Positions 21,163-32,516 of a stretch of DNA of 64,000 bases are shown here, piece after piece (position 1 is the stretch's first letter; every line of letters starts with the position of its first letter). A program made the translations under genes and the position numbers. The DNA comes from Aquiluna sp. (GTDB lineage: Bacteria > Actinomycetota > Actinomycetes > Actinomycetales > Microbacteriaceae), in contig JAFMHN010000004.1 in assembly GCA_017854485.1 (NCBI GenBank), positions 1 through 64,000 of the forward strand. The letters are read 5' to 3'. A model generated the notes under the pieces. That model ran no database searches and had not been told where the DNA came from. It saw only the letters and a list, made by a program, of their open reading frames with translations.

Positions 21163-21759
21163 CTAGTTGACTCTTTTGCGACCCTCAAAGGCTCGACCCA
21201 AAGTCATGTCATCCGCATATTCAAGATCTCCGCCAACCGGGAGGCCAGAGGCCAGTTTGGAAACGGTGATTTCCATAGAACCCAACAGCCGGATTAGGTA
21301 GGTGGCGGTTGCTTCACCCTCAAGGTTTGGGTTAGTGGCGATAATAACTTCTTTGATTTCAGGGTCCGCAAGCCGCTTCATCAAGTCCTTAATCCGCAGC
21401 TGATCCGGTCCAATTCCGGCAATCGGAGAAATGGCTCCACCCAGCACGTGATACTTGCCTCTGAATTCGCGGGTTCGCTCAATCGAGTTGATGTCCTTAG
21501 AGTCCTCGACCACGCAAATTGAAGCTGTTTCCCGCTTTGGGTCAACGCAGATGGAGCACTGCTCCGCCTCTGAGACATTGCCGCAGGTTTGGCAGAAGCG
21601 CACCTTTTCCTTGGCTTCGCGCAATACGTCTGCCAGCTCCAGAGCAACCTGGCTATCGGTTTCGATTAGATGAAAAGCAATTCGCTGGGCTGACTTTGGT
21701 CCAACCCCCGGAAGTCTGCCGAGCTGATCAATCAGCTCTTGGATTACGCCGTCATACAT
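21163..21759 (-). CDS. recR: Recombination protein RecR
   Basis: [39 protein letters not shown] zinc finger, ATYLIRLL. Confidence 0.96.
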   Translation of the reverse strand: MYDGVIQELIDQLGRLPGVGPKSAQRIAFHLIETDSQVALELADVLREAKEKVRFCQTCGNVSEAEQCSICVDPKRETASICVVEDSKDINSIERTREFRGKYHVLGGAISPIAGIGPDQLRIKDLMKRLADPEIKEVIIATNPNLEGEATATYLIRLLGSMEITVSKLASGLPVGGDLEYADDMTLGRAFEGRKRVN

Positions 21760-23522
21760 TAGTTTTCATCGGCCTTAATTGGTGTTGCCCCGAGCACCTC
21801 GCGAAGCACGAACTCGCCAGCCTGTTCGGCTTTTTCAGGTTCCACCGGAGCCGGTGACTCGGGAGGATCTTGATCCTCAATTTCTTCTTGAGTTGTGAAC
21901 TCCTCTGGTGCGGTTGGTTCAACCTTGTTCACCGTCGCCGGCTTTTCGTGGGCTTCGGCTACTTTGGCGCGATATTTCACTACAACACCAAATTGCTCAC
22001 TGATCACCTGCCGAAGTACTTCGGCTGCACCCTGTGAACCCTTGAAGGCATCGACGTCGTTCTGGCTCTGGAACAAAAGCGTTAGGACATCGTCCTGGTA
22101 GTCAATCACCTTGGTCGTGAAAGCCACCGCCCAAGCCGAGCGCGACTGCTTCGCAAGAATGTCTAGAATCTCGGGCCAGGCAGCCTTCAGGCTGCTGGTT
22201 GAAAGGTCACGTTTGACCTTGGGAGCAGCAGGTTCCGGCGTCGCCTTGGTCGGCTCAGGAGCCTGCTTGGAAGCCTTTGCTGCTTCTCTCGCTGGAGCCT
22301 GAACGCTCTCGGTAACAACCGGTGGCTTTGGCTCATCAGTGGCGACCGGCTCGGGAGCCTTGGCTGCCGCTTGTGGAGCAACTGCTGCAGGCTGTTCCTG
22401 GATGGTTCTGATCGCCGGTTGGCTGACAGGGGCAAGAACCCTTGCGCACAACAGCTCCAGCTGAAGCCTTGGGTTTGAAGCCGCACTGGTGTCGGCCAGC
22501 GCTTTGGATGTTGCCTCAGCTGCTGCAGTCAAATCTGAAAGACCAAAACGATTCGCTTGAGCAGACAGCAGATCAAACTGCTCTGGCCCAATACCCCTAA
22601 GGATGGCCTTGGCATCATTGCCAAGCGATGTAATCAACATCAAGTCTCTTAGCCGCTCCAGGAGGTCTTCCAGAAAACGTCTGGCGTCCTGCCCTGACTG
22701 AATCACCTTGTCCACCGCGCTAAATGCTTTGGCGGCATCAAGCTCGGCAAATGCACCGATTACTTCAGCCATTAGTTCATCGTGAGTAAAGCCCAGCAGG
22801 TTCACGGCTCGCTGGTAAGCGACCTCTTTGCCGTCGCTGCCAGCAATCAACTGATCAAGCAGCGACAAAGCATCACGCACGCTGCCACCCGAGGCTCTAA
22901 CTACAAGCGGCATTACGCCGGGCTCGGCGCTATAGCCCTCGCTTTCCAGAACCGTCGCTAGATATTCCAACAGCTCTGCAGGGGGCACCAATCTGAATGG
23001 GTAGTGATGCGTTCTGGAACGAATGGTTCCGATTACCTTTTCCGGCTCGGTGGTGGCAAAAATAAACTTCACGTGCTCAGGTGGCTCTTCCACGATTTTT
23101 AGCAGAGCGTTAAAGCCCTGCGGGGTAACCATGTGCGCCTCATCCAGGATGAAAATCTTGTAACGGTCTCGCGCTGGTGCGAAGATTGCACGCTCACGCA
23201 GGTCTCTGGCATCGTCAACGCCATTGTGGCTGGCAGCATCTATTTCAACTACATCAAGGGAACCAGACCCACCCCGGGACAATTCGATGCAGCTGTCGCA
23301 TTTACCGCAGGGGGTATCAGTTGGACCTTCGGCACAGTTCAAGCACCGAGCCAGAATTCGCGCGCTGGTTGTCTTGCCACAACCGCGTGGGCCGGAGAAA
23401 AGGTAGGCGTGGTTTACCCGGTCTGCTTTTAGGGCTGCCCGCAGAGGATCAGTGACCTGAGTCTGGCCGATTAGTTCGGCAAAACTCTCCGGTCGATAAC
23501 GTCTGTAGAGGGCTGTGGTCAC
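21759..23522 (-). CDS. dnaX: DNA polymerase III subunit gamma/tau
   Basis: [75 protein letters not shown]. Confidence 0.95.
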   Translation of the reverse strand: MTTALYRRYRPESFAELIGQTQVTDPLRAALKADRVNHAYLFSGPRGCGKTTSARILARCLNCAEGPTDTPCGKCDSCIELSRGGSGSLDVVEIDAASHNGVDDARDLRERAIFAPARDRYKIFILDEAHMVTPQGFNALLKIVEEPPEHVKFIFATTEPEKVIGTIRSRTHHYPFRLVPPAELLEYLATVLESEGYSAEPGVMPLVVRASGGSVRDALSLLDQLIAGSDGKEVAYQRAVNLLGFTHDELMAEVIGAFAELDAAKAFSAVDKVIQSGQDARRFLEDLLERLRDLMLITSLGNDAKAILRGIGPEQFDLLSAQANRFGLSDLTAAAEATSKALADTSAASNPRLQLELLCARVLAPVSQPAIRTIQEQPAAVAPQAAAKAPEPVATDEPKPPVVTESVQAPAREAAKASKQAPEPTKATPEPAAPKVKRDLSTSSLKAAWPEILDILAKQSRSAWAVAFTTKVIDYQDDVLTLLFQSQNDVDAFKGSQGAAEVLRQVISEQFGVVVKYRAKVAEAHEKPATVNKVEPTAPEEFTTQEEIEDQDPPESPAPVEPEKAEQAGEFVLREVLGATPIKADEN

Positions 23523-23597
23523 CTTGCAAGCCTAACCGAGTGGGCCTACATCAACTGACAATCCACACCTAGATGACCACATGTACAGGATAAAAAG

Positions 23598-23684
23598 GAC
23601 CCCTCGTGCACCCGCCAGAGCCCAGTTACCCTTGCTATCTTTCGATCCTGGGGGATTAGCCAAGATGACGCCACACGAGGAGTC
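23598..23684 (-). ncRNA. ffs: Signal recognition particle RNA (small bacterial type)
   Basis: Reverse complement GACTCCTCGTG...CCCCCAGGATCGAAAGATAGCAAGGGTAACTGGGCTCTGGCGGGTGCACGAGGGGTC; 11-bp closing stem; AGCAAGGGTAA internal loop; followed by TTTTTATC. Upstream of dnaX, as in other actinobacteria. Confidence 0.88.
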
Positions 23685-23755
23685 AGCCCCAAGTCTAATC
23701 CCTGCAGCATCCAAGTTTCCAGACAGGGCCTGATGCAGCTAGACTTATGGACCTT

Positions 23756-23843
23756 GGAGAATTCGCCTAGTGGCCTATGGCGCACGCTTGGAAAGCGTGT
23801 TGGGTGCAAGCCCTCAGGGGTTCGAATCCCCTATTCTCCGCCA
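23756..23843 (+). tRNA. tRNA-Ser(GGA), CCA encoded
   Basis: GGAGAAT/ATTCTCC acceptor; anticodon loop TTGGAAA; long variable arm; T-arm GGGGTTCGAATCCCC; GCCA end. Confidence 0.95.
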
Positions 23844-23877
23844 GTAATCAGCCTTGAGTCGTTCTCGAATCATCCCT

Positions 23878-24318
23878 CTAGCTAGAACTGATTTGTTGGA
23901 TCGCCTTTTTGATTCTTCGCTCGCGGGTCGCCTCTGATTTTGCGTCGCTGATTGACCGAGCTAATTCTTTCCGCGCAGAATAGGAGAGATTGTCAAACTC
24001 TTTTCGAAGTTTTGTGATTCTCAACGCCTCCATCAACTTGGGGTGCAGTTCGACTCTTCTGTAACCGCCATCTAAGTCGAGTTTGACCGTAACCAAGTCG
24101 CCTCCGGAAACCCCGGCAGCGAGTCGCTCTGCCATTGGAAATACCACCCAACATTGGCCGTTGACCGCCGTTGCGGTTGATTGGTAGCTGTGGCCATTAA
24201 TTGTCACAATTAGCGGTGCTCGACGGTGGCTGCCGAGCTTGGTTAGGATCTCGTCCGGTATAGCTAGGGAAGCATGGTTTCCTGAGGCAATTACCTTAGT
24301 TCGATAAGTCACCGACAT
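23878..24318 (-). CDS. DUF1905/YdeI-OmpD-associated domain protein
   Basis: DUF1905-like N-terminus (IPDEILTKLGSHRRAPLIVTINGHSYQST...GDLVTVKLDLD) and YdeI-like C-terminus (FDNLSYSARKELARSISDAKSEATRERRIKKAI). Confidence 0.8.
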   Translation of the reverse strand: MSVTYRTKVIASGNHASLAIPDEILTKLGSHRRAPLIVTINGHSYQSTATAVNGQCWVVFPMAERLAAGVSGGDLVTVKLDLDGGYRRVELHPKLMEALRITKLRKEFDNLSYSARKELARSISDAKSEATRERRIKKAIQQISSS

Positions 24319-24434
24319 ATCACGAGTCTATTGGTCATAACCACTTGTGAAGTTGATGGATTGCCGGTCAGGACTAGGTTTACGAATGGAACTAATAACG
24401 TGCCTTTGGTTCAGCGGTAACGCCCGGGCAGCAG

Positions 24435-25064
24435 CTAGCTTGGCCCTTCTTTTTGGTCCATCATGGCCCTAAGTGCAACGTCGGCGGATTTCACTATTTC
24501 GTAAGTCCTTGAAAGTAATTCCTCGGCGGACCTGCATTCAAGAAGGTCTGCCTGGTCCAATGAGCCAACCGGCAGAATGCCAGCAAGCTGCCAGCATGCA
24601 TCGATCGGGTCATCACTCAGGACAACATCTGCGCCGTATTGGAGGTCCCCAAACTCACTTGCAAATGCCAATAGCTGCCTCACCTTTGTCTCAAGGTGAA
24701 TGCGCACCGGCATCAAGGTTTCTTCCCAAATCAAGTCCGGTAGGAAGTCGATGTCAGCAATTGGGTAAGGGTCATCTGGCAGCCAAGCGTTCACTCTAAA
24801 TCTTTGAGTTCCCACTGACTCAAGACCGTAGAACTGTTCGCTAGTACCAATGTCCGTAACCGAGGCAATGGTGCCGATGTTCATGCGCTTATCGCCACCG
24901 CCAACTTGACTGCCGCGTTCAATCAGAACTACTCCAAACTCAGGATTCTCTTGAGTGACCAGGTCTCCAAGCAGCTTTAGGTAGCGGTCCTCGAAAATTC
25001 GAAGCGGCATCGGCATGCCTGGCAACAGCACTGAGTCCAGCGGGAACATTGGCATCACCGGCAT
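24435..25064 (-). CDS. LON peptidase N-terminal (substrate-binding) domain protein
   Basis: MPMFPLDSVLLPGMPMPLRIFEDRYLKLLGDL... GVVLIERGSQVGGGD. Confidence 0.88.
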   Translation of the reverse strand: MPVMPMFPLDSVLLPGMPMPLRIFEDRYLKLLGDLVTQENPEFGVVLIERGSQVGGGDKRMNIGTIASVTDIGTSEQFYGLESVGTQRFRVNAWLPDDPYPIADIDFLPDLIWEETLMPVRIHLETKVRQLLAFASEFGDLQYGADVVLSDDPIDACWQLAGILPVGSLDQADLLECRSAEELLSRTYEIVKSADVALRAMMDQKEGPS

Positions 25065-25145
25065 AACCCACCAGTTTCAGTAGCAATGCCCTGTTTCTCG
25101 GTCATGAAAAGAACCCAACCAGTAGCCCCAAGCCGCTTCCTGAAA

Positions 25146-26543
25146 TCAAAGTGCCTTGAGGATGTCCTCAACCCGATCCTTGGCGTCACCGAAAAGCATC
25201 TTTGCGTTCTCCTTGTAGAACAGTGGGTTTGCAACACCGGCATAGCCTGAAGCCATTGAACGCTTGAAAACAATTACGTTCTCGGCCTCCCAAACCTTCA
25301 ACACCGGCATGCCCGCGATTGGGCTGCCCGGGTTTTCCGTTGCAGCTGGGTTCACGGTGTCATTGGCGCCGATTACTAGAACCACCGATGTTTGAGAAAG
25401 CTCGTCGTTGATCTCGTCCATTTCCAGCACGATGTCGTAGGGAACCTTTGCCTCTGCAAGAAGGACGTTCATGTGCCCAGGCAGTCGCCCGGCAACCGGG
25501 TGAATTCCGAATCGAACGATCACTCCCTTATCGCGTAACCGCTTAGCCAGATCTGCAACCGGATACTGCGCTTGCGCCACTGCCATGCCGTAGCCCGGAG
25601 TGATTACGACACTGCTGGCACTGTTCAGCAGTTCTGCCACAGAGGCCGCATCGATTTCAGTGTGTACGCCCTGCTCCTCCTCGTCAGAGGAAGGAGCCTC
25701 GATACCGAAGCCGCCGGCAATAACCGAAATGAAGGAACGGTTCATGGCCTTGCACATGATGTAGGACAGGTACGCACCTGAGGAACCAACCAGAGCACCG
25801 GTGACAATCAATAGGTCGTTGCTAAGCAGGAATCCCGTTGCCGCTGCCGCCCAACCGGAGTAGCTGTTGAGCATAGAAACAACCACCGGCATGTCTCCAC
25901 CGCCAATTGATGCAACCAGGTGCCAGCCGAGTGCTAGAGCCAGGACGGTAACTGCGATCAGCAGCCACAATTCTGGAGTGATGACGTACCAAACAGTTAG
26001 CACCAGGAATCCGACCAGTGCCGAAAGGTTCAGGAGGTTTTTTCCAGGTAATACCAATGGCTTGGAAGAGATCTTGGCCGAAAGCTTTAGGTAGGCAACA
26101 ATCGAGCCGGTGAAGGTAACCGCGCCAATAAAGACTCCGATGAACACCTCTGCTCGGTGAACGCCGATCATTTCTGCTGCGACCTCAGACGAGTGAAGCG
26201 CCCCGTTCCAACCAACTAGCACGGCTGTCAGTCCAACAAAGCTGTGGAAGAGTGCGATCAACTCCGGCATGCCAGTCATGGCAACCACTCGGGCCCGCCA
26301 CAACCCGATTAGCGCACCGACTAGCAGCGCTGCCACCAAGAGAATGAAGCCCATGCTGGTTGAGCTGTCCCACTGGCCGGAAAATGTCAGCCAAATCGTG
26401 GCTGTCATGGCAATGGCCATACCCGCGATTCCGTAAACAACACCGGTTCGTGCGGTTTCATGTTTGCTAAGCCCGGCAAGGCTCATGATGAAAAGCAGGG
26501 CCGCTGCGATGTAAGCGGAGTTTGCTACTGCGACGGCGTTCAT
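25146..26543 (-). CDS. pntB: NAD(P) transhydrogenase subunit beta
   Basis: Multi-TM N-terminus; [59 protein letters not shown]. Confidence 0.95.
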   Translation of the reverse strand: MNAVAVANSAYIAAALLFIMSLAGLSKHETARTGVVYGIAGMAIAMTATIWLTFSGQWDSSTSMGFILLVAALLVGALIGLWRARVVAMTGMPELIALFHSFVGLTAVLVGWNGALHSSEVAAEMIGVHRAEVFIGVFIGAVTFTGSIVAYLKLSAKISSKPLVLPGKNLLNLSALVGFLVLTVWYVITPELWLLIAVTVLALALGWHLVASIGGGDMPVVVSMLNSYSGWAAAATGFLLSNDLLIVTGALVGSSGAYLSYIMCKAMNRSFISVIAGGFGIEAPSSDEEEQGVHTEIDAASVAELLNSASSVVITPGYGMAVAQAQYPVADLAKRLRDKGVIVRFGIHPVAGRLPGHMNVLLAEAKVPYDIVLEMDEINDELSQTSVVLVIGANDTVNPAATENPGSPIAGMPVLKVWEAENVIVFKRSMASGYAGVANPLFYKENAKMLFGDAKDRVEDILKAL

Positions 26544-28075
26544 CGGCTCTCACCTTTCGTGAACATCTTGAGCATTCGGCGGGTAACTGCGAATCCACCA
26601 AAGACGTTGATGCTGGCAAGCAATACGCCCACTGCAGCAAGAATCTGGATCAGGTTGCTGGAATCGGTCACCTGCAGGATCGCCGCAACCACCACGATGC
26701 CAGAGATGGCGTTCGTAACGCTCATCAGCGGCGTGTGAAGGGCGTGATGCACCTTGCCGATCACATAGAACCCAATAACGACTGCCAAGGTCAAGACCAA
26801 AAAGTGCTGCTGCAACAGCGGTGGAGAAATTGATATCACCGCGAAGGCGGCAGCAAACCCGACACCGATCAACGCACTCTTTGTTGCCGCTGACATTTTC
26901 TTCTTCTCGACAACTACCGGCTCCGGTGTTGCCTGCTGCGGGGCAGCAGAAACTTGAATCGGTGGTGGTGGCCAGGTGATCTCGCCATCCTTGACCACGG
27001 TAACCGCACGCTGCACCACATCGTCAAAATCAAGCACAAGCTTGCCATCGGACGCTGGAGTTAGAAGCTTGAGAAGATTTACAAGGTTGGTGCCATAGAG
27101 CTGCGATGACTGAGCCGGGAGCCTGCTTGGAAGATCGGTGTAACCAAGAATGGTCACACCATTTTTCGTTACTACTTTTTTACCCGCCACTGAACCATCA
27201 ACGTTGCCGCCTTGCGCTGCTGCCATGTCAACAATCACACTTCCAGACTTCATGAGTGCTACGTCCTTGGCTGTGATCAGCTTCGGTGCCGGCCTTCCTG
27301 GAATCAGAGCCGTGGTGATGATGATGTCAACGTCTGCCGCCTGCTCCGTATACATCTCCGCTGCGCGTTTGTTGTAGGCATCGCTGGTGGCCTTGGCATA
27401 GCCGTCGCCAGTCTCCATCTGTTCTTCAACCTCAACCGGCAGATACTCGCCACCAATTGACTTGACCTGATCGGCGACCTCGGGCCGCGGATCGGTGGCC
27501 CGAACAATGGCTCCAAGACTTGAGGCTGAGCCAATTGCTGCAAGACCTGCGACGCCAGCGCCTGCCACCAAAACCTTGGCTGGTGGCACCTTTCCTGCCG
27601 CGGTCACCTGGCCGGTAAAGAACCGACCAAATTCGTGAGCAGCTTCAACAACCGCCCGGTAGCCAGCGATGTTGGCCATTGAACTAAGAACGTCCATGGA
27701 CTGCGCCCTAGAAATTCTTGGCACTGCATCCATGGCCAGCGCAGTCACCTTGCGCTTGGAAAGAGCTTCGAGGAGCTCTGGCTTGAATGCAGGGCTGAGT
27801 AGTCCAACCAACACGGTGCCCGGCTGAAGCTTCTTTACTTCGGCATCGGTGGGAGCGTCCACCTTCAGAACAATGCTTGCCTTCCAGGCAGAAGTGGCGG
27901 AAGAAACCTTTGCACCGGCATCTTTATAGGCGGAATCTGGGAACGCAGCTTTGGTGCCCGCCCCTTTTTCAACTACGACTTCATAACCAAGCGCGACAAG
28001 CTTCTTTACGGTTTCTGGTGTTGCCGCAACTCTAGATTCTTGTGACTGCTCCGTCACTACTCCGATAACTGACAT
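26540..28075 (-). CDS. pntA: NAD(P) transhydrogenase subunit alpha (likely start at internal Met of the 26540..28105 ORF)
   Basis: [69 protein letters not shown]-terminal TM segments; 4-nt overlap with pntB. Confidence 0.94.
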   Translation of the reverse strand: MSVIGVVTEQSQESRVAATPETVKKLVALGYEVVVEKGAGTKAAFPDSAYKDAGAKVSSATSAWKASIVLKVDAPTDAEVKKLQPGTVLVGLLSPAFKPELLEALSKRKVTALAMDAVPRISRAQSMDVLSSMANIAGYRAVVEAAHEFGRFFTGQVTAAGKVPPAKVLVAGAGVAGLAAIGSASSLGAIVRATDPRPEVADQVKSIGGEYLPVEVEEQMETGDGYAKATSDAYNKRAAEMYTEQAADVDIIITTALIPGRPAPKLITAKDVALMKSGSVIVDMAAAQGGNVDGSVAGKKVVTKNGVTILGYTDLPSRLPAQSSQLYGTNLVNLLKLLTPASDGKLVLDFDDVVQRAVTVVKDGEITWPPPPIQVSAAPQQATPEPVVVEKKKMSAATKSALIGVGFAAAFAVISISPPLLQQHFLVLTLAVVIGFYVIGKVHHALHTPLMSVTNAISGIVVVAAILQVTDSSNLIQILAAVGVLLASINVFGGFAVTRRMLKMFTKGESR

Positions 28076-28169
28076 GGCATCTTCCTCGATAATTGCTTTA
28101 GACAACTCTCATGATTCTTTCAGAATTCCTAAACACGCTATCGCTTTTGAGGTCAGACGAGAGAGAAGA

Positions 28170-28778
28170 TCAGAGTTCGCTGGCAATCTGGTTGACATGT
28201 GCATGAGAAATTTGGTGGCCGCCTGGATAACGGAGCCACTTCACTTCCGCACCAAAACCCTTTAGCTCTTCAACCCACGCTTCACTTGCTGCAACAGGTG
28301 CATAGGGATCCATGTCACCATTTGCAAGCCAAATGCGCTTTCCGGTCATGTCCACTTTCTCAACATCACGGTAGGGCTTCGTTGAACCAAATAGAGCAGC
28401 ACCGACCAGGAGCTCCGGATGCTTGACGATTAGCGCAGCGGCAGTATTCGCTCCGTTACTAAAACCCGCGGCAAGGATTTCTTGTGGATCAAGCTGATAC
28501 TCGATTATTGCTGCCTCAAGAAATTCAGCAAGCTCTGCAACTGATTGGTCTATAGATGCCTCATTGAAAGTGCCATCCGGATAGCGCTCGAAGAAGCGAT
28601 TCATGCCTGCCTCCAGGTGCATTCCCCTAGGTGACAGATAAGAAGCATCCGGGTCCAACGCTTTAGCAAGCCCCAGCAGATCGTGCTCGTCAGCACCGGT
28701 GCCGTGCAGGAGCAGAAGCGTCCTGGCGGAGTTGCCCTTCTGGAAAAGGTGCGGTCTGGAAAGGTCATTATTTGCCAT
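28170..28778 (-). CDS. Phospholipase/carboxylesterase-type alpha/beta hydrolase (MhqD-like)
   Basis: TLLLLHGTGADEHDLLGLAKALDPDASYLSPRG, AAGFSNGANTAAALIVKHPELL; adjacent to MhqO-like dioxygenase. Confidence 0.85.
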   Translation of the reverse strand: MANNDLSRPHLFQKGNSARTLLLLHGTGADEHDLLGLAKALDPDASYLSPRGMHLEAGMNRFFERYPDGTFNEASIDQSVAELAEFLEAAIIEYQLDPQEILAAGFSNGANTAAALIVKHPELLVGAALFGSTKPYRDVEKVDMTGKRIWLANGDMDPYAPVAASEAWVEELKGFGAEVKWLRYPGGHQISHAHVNQIASEL

Positions 28779-28780
28779 GC

Positions 28781-29728
28781 TTAGCTCCTAATTTCTGGCA
28801 GCGACTGCTGAATCTGCTCCCGAGATGGTTCTAACCATGGTGGCAGCTTCAGCTTCTTGCCGAGCTCTAACAGTGGCTCATCGATGTCAAAGCCGGGATC
28901 ATCGGTTGCAATTTCAAACAGCACTCCTCCTGGCTCGCGGAAATAAATACTCTTGAAATACTGGCGGTCCATAATCTCTGTCACGCCAACACCTCGGCTG
29001 AGTAGCTCCTGCTGCCACAGCTCCATGGTCGGAAGATCCGGAGCCCGAAAGGCCACGTGATGGACTGTGCCGCCAGCTTGAAGGCCACGATCAGCAACGC
29101 CTCCAAGAACCTCGACTTTCGCACCGGATTCACCGGTCGCCATCTGAAAGTTGGCCTTTCCGGAAGATTCTGATGACAGGTTCATGCCCAGCAAGTTTTG
29201 TAGCATGCCTGCGGTTGGATCGATATGGGTTTCCGAGAGCTCAACCGAGTGAAGACCTCGGACCGCGTGCTCGGCTGGGATATCTGCAACCCCATCCCAA
29301 CCACTTCTGGCATCACCCACGGTTCCCACCAGTTGCAAGCGCATCCCATCGTAATCACGCACCTCAATAAGGTCGTGCCCGGATGAGTCCTTGCCCCAGG
29401 ACCAGTCAATCTTGAGCCCAGCCAAATGCTTGCTCCAAAAACCTAAAGATGCTTCTGGCACCGAGAATGAGGTGGCTGTGGTCAGTCCTGAGCCTTGACG
29501 CCCCTTGGAGACACCCGGCCATGGGAAGAATGTCAAAATCGATGCCGGTGAGCCGTGTTCATCACCGTAGTAGAGATGCCAAATGTGAGGGGCATCAAAA
29601 TTCACGGTCTGCTTTACAAGCCTGAGCCCGAAAACCTTCGTGTAGAAATCAACGTTTTGCTGAGGGTCTCTTGCAATAGCCGTGACGTGGTGGATGCCGT
29701 GCGGGGTTACGCTCATTTGAATCTCCAA
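28781..29728 (-). CDS. Ring-cleaving dioxygenase, glyoxalase superfamily (MhqO-like)
   Basis: GIHHVTAIARDPQQNVDFYTKVFGLRLVKQTVNFDAPHIWHLYYGDEHGSPASILTFFPWPG; second VHHVAFRAPD motif. Confidence 0.9.
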   Translation of the reverse strand: MEIQMSVTPHGIHHVTAIARDPQQNVDFYTKVFGLRLVKQTVNFDAPHIWHLYYGDEHGSPASILTFFPWPGVSKGRQGSGLTTATSFSVPEASLGFWSKHLAGLKIDWSWGKDSSGHDLIEVRDYDGMRLQLVGTVGDARSGWDGVADIPAEHAVRGLHSVELSETHIDPTAGMLQNLLGMNLSSESSGKANFQMATGESGAKVEVLGGVADRGLQAGGTVHHVAFRAPDLPTMELWQQELLSRGVGVTEIMDRQYFKSIYFREPGGVLFEIATDDPGFDIDEPLLELGKKLKLPPWLEPSREQIQQSLPEIRS

Positions 29729-29788
29729 TCAGGAAAGTAAAGAACCCCTTTACAAAAACTATTCCCGAGCGGTGACGACTCCGAGCGG

Positions 29789-30052
29789 TCAGCCCTTTGG
29801 TTTGCGCTTGAAGATCTGCTTTAGCTTCGCGACAATTTTTTCAAGGCCCTGCATGCCCTGCTTGTTGAGCTCACGTGCCCACTCAATTTCGAGGGCCAAG
29901 ATTGATAAACCGAAAAAGATAAACAGCAACCCCGGTCCCGGGGTAACCATCATGATCAGCCCAAGGGCAAGCAGCGTAAAACCGACCAGCATGACAAGAA
30001 CCCACCGCACCGGGTGAGGAAGATTAGACAGGATCTTCTGTATCTTTTCCAT
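29789..30052 (-). CDS. Small PGPGW-type transmembrane protein (TIGR02611-like)
   Basis: VGFTLLALGLIMMVTPGPGLLFIFFGLSILALEIEWARELNKQ. Confidence 0.78.
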   Translation of the reverse strand: MEKIQKILSNLPHPVRWVLVMLVGFTLLALGLIMMVTPGPGLLFIFFGLSILALEIEWARELNKQGMQGLEKIVAKLKQIFKRKPKG

Positions 30053-30148
30053 TCGCTACCAAACCGTTCTTGGGGCCTATTATCTCAGGTCAATGACTTC
30101 TACATCAGCTTCTATCAGCAACCTTTGAGCTGGTGAGGCCTGCTTGAA

Positions 30149-31999
30149 CTAGACGACCCGTGCTGCTTGCGACTTGACCAGCTTTGCAAATTTACCCTTG
30201 GCTGCAATTAGCTCATCGTGGGTTCCCCGTTCCACAATTTGGCCCTTGTCTAAAACCAGAATTAGGTCGGCATTCACAACCGTTGACAGCCTGTGAGCAA
30301 TTGCGATGGTTGTTCTGTTGGCAGTTGCTGCATCGAGAGTTGCCTGAACAATTCGCTCAGAGTTCGTGTCCATCGCACTGGTGGCCTCATCCAGAATCAC
30401 CACCGGTGGATCCTTCAGTAGCACCCTGGCAATTGCAATTCGCTGCTTCTCGCCACCTGAAAGTCGGTAACCGCGCTCCCCAACCATGGTCTGGTAGCCG
30501 TCTGGGAAGCTCATAATCACATCGTGAATGTTGGCGGCCTTGGCTGCAACTTCGATTTCAGCTTGGGTTGCATCAGGCTTTGCGTAGGCGAGGTTTTCAT
30601 GAATGGTGTCGTAGAACAAATAAGTCTCTTGGTTCACGATCCCAATTTGGTCGATGAGCTGCTCCTGGCTCAAGTTCTTCACGTCAACACCGGCAAATTT
30701 GACCGAACCCGAGGTGGCATCGAAGAACCTCGGAATTAGATAACTAACCGTTGTCTTGCCGGACCCCGAGGCCCCCACCAGCGCCACATACTGCCCGGGT
30801 TCAACTATGAAACTTAAGGATTTCAGGGTTGGATCAGTCTCTGCTTCTGAACCTGGATAGGTAAAGGTGACATCGTCAAACTCGATTACCCCGAGCTGCT
30901 TGGGATCCATAGGGCTAGGTGTTACTGGGTCCTTGATGGTTGGACGCAAGTCGAAGTATTCAAAGATTCTTGCAAACAGCGCCTGCGAGGTTTGCAAGTC
31001 CAAACTCACCTGCAACAGATTCATCATCGGGAACAGCAGTCTGGACTGTGCCGTCGTGAAAGCGACGATGGTTCCAACAGTGATCGGGTCTTGATCCAAA
31101 ATCAAAACTCCCGCCACCAAGTAGATGACCGCCGGGATCGATGACATGAAAACCATAACCATTGCAAAAAACGCCTGGCCGCTCATGATCAGCCTGACCT
31201 GCAAGGCAATTTGGTTCTTATTCTCGGTCTCATAGCGAGAGATCTCGCTTGCCTGTCTGCCAAAGCTCTTGGCAAGCAAAATTCCGCTTACCCCAAGTGA
31301 CTCTTGCGTGATGGCAGACATCTGACTCAAAGACTCTTGAGTTTTACCGGCAATCTTTGCCCGAACCTGACCAACCTTGCGTTGCAGCATCACCATGAAC
31401 GGCAACATCACCAGCGCCACAATCGTCAGCTTCCAACTAAGTAGCAGCATGGCAACCATCGATGCCAGAACCGTGACGCTGCTTCCCAACAAACTGCTGA
31501 TGGTGTTGCTCAAAACTCCGGCAACGCCTCCGACATCGTTTTGAAGTCTTGACTGAATCGCGCCAGTTTTGGTCTTTGTAAAAAATGCCAGTTCCATCGA
31601 CTGCAGGTGAGCAAACATCCGAACCCTAAGCGAACCCATCACCTTGTTTCCAACGCTGGATGTTAGATACGTTTGCCAAACGCCTAGAGCCGCTGCAACC
31701 AACCAAATCCCAATCATGCTGAGCACGAATACCGACAAAATCTCAAGATTTGGAGCGCCCGAGGCTGGAAAGAGTCCGTCGTTAAAGGCGCCTTGAATCA
31801 AAAGTGGCGGAATCACAGAAAGGCCAGAGCCAACAATCACCAGAATCACCGTCGCGATGAGGGTGAGCTTATAGGGGGCGAAGAGCTCTGCGATTCTTCC
31901 AAGCAGGTTCTCTATCTTGGGGGCTTCGGCATTCTTCGCTCGAACTTGATCGGGGTCGGTTGAGAACCGCCCCATTGGTCCACCACCGTGCATGCTCAT
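30149..31999 (-). CDS. ABC transporter, fused permease/ATP-binding (multidrug/lipid type)
   Basis: Six TM segments; VALVGASGSGKTTVSYLIPRF; YRLSGGEKQRIAIARVLLKDPPVVILDEATSAMD. Confidence 0.93.
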   Translation of the reverse strand: MSMHGGGPMGRFSTDPDQVRAKNAEAPKIENLLGRIAELFAPYKLTLIATVILVIVGSGLSVIPPLLIQGAFNDGLFPASGAPNLEILSVFVLSMIGIWLVAAALGVWQTYLTSSVGNKVMGSLRVRMFAHLQSMELAFFTKTKTGAIQSRLQNDVGGVAGVLSNTISSLLGSSVTVLASMVAMLLLSWKLTIVALVMLPFMVMLQRKVGQVRAKIAGKTQESLSQMSAITQESLGVSGILLAKSFGRQASEISRYETENKNQIALQVRLIMSGQAFFAMVMVFMSSIPAVIYLVAGVLILDQDPITVGTIVAFTTAQSRLLFPMMNLLQVSLDLQTSQALFARIFEYFDLRPTIKDPVTPSPMDPKQLGVIEFDDVTFTYPGSEAETDPTLKSLSFIVEPGQYVALVGASGSGKTTVSYLIPRFFDATSGSVKFAGVDVKNLSQEQLIDQIGIVNQETYLFYDTIHENLAYAKPDATQAEIEVAAKAANIHDVIMSFPDGYQTMVGERGYRLSGGEKQRIAIARVLLKDPPVVILDEATSAMDTNSERIVQATLDAATANRTTIAIAHRLSTVVNADLILVLDKGQIVERGTHDELIAAKGKFAKLVKSQAARVV

Positions 32000-32051
32000 T
32001 TTTTAGAGTATAAGCCTGCTGGGTGACGTAGTGCCGAGGTTGGCCAGGCCG

Positions 32052-32498
32052 CTAGCGACCAGCGAACAGAGCAAGCGTGAATTGGCCACCGCCCGGCATC
32101 ACCTTTGCCGAGTATTCAACTCCTGGAGAGAGCCTGCCAAGGCGATCAATTAGCCAGTCAGCTGCCCGGTTGGCATCAGCTTCATCAGAGAATCTGGCTA
32201 CTGTTTCGCGTCCACCCTTGCGGGCAAGTCTTTCGGCACTTTCAAAAATTGGAGCAGGGTCTCCCGCCAATAGCTCCGCCGGCCAGGCAATTACTGGAGC
32301 GTGCTTCCCCTTCATTGTGTTGCAAGAGCGGTGAGCTAGCCGCTCTGGGGCTGCCGCTCCCTTTTTTGCCTTTGCGGCAGCGTAGGTGTCAACGCTTGGT
32401 CCAAGGTCTGAGTTCACCGAAGCATCAGGGTCTACCGGCTGATCACATAGCCAACAGCGCCAGTTGTCCTTGGTGCCTACTTCATCCAAATTGCTCAT
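32052..32498 (-). CDS. HNH-like zinc-finger protein
   Basis: WRCWLCDQPVDPDAS... RLAHRSCNTMKGK: CxxC...HxxCN arrangement. Confidence 0.65.
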   Translation of the reverse strand: MSNLDEVGTKDNWRCWLCDQPVDPDASVNSDLGPSVDTYAAAKAKKGAAAPERLAHRSCNTMKGKHAPVIAWPAELLAGDPAPIFESAERLARKGGRETVARFSDEADANRAADWLIDRLGRLSPGVEYSAKVMPGGGQFTLALFAGR

Positions 32499-32516
32499 GC
32501 CGCAACACTAGAGCAG

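Noticed and set aside
21759-23522. Programmed frameshift site in dnaX
   Set aside because: No A-rich slippery sequence recognised; full-length tau-like product is encoded directly.
23878-24318. Gene next to tRNA-Ser as part of an integrated element
   Set aside because: No integrase, no direct repeat of the tRNA 3' end and no mobility genes nearby.
24401-24436. tRNA-like string gcctttggttcagcggtaacgcccgggcagc
   Set aside because: Resembles a tRNA D-arm region but no anticodon, T-arm or acceptor complement follows; runs into the 3' end of a CDS.
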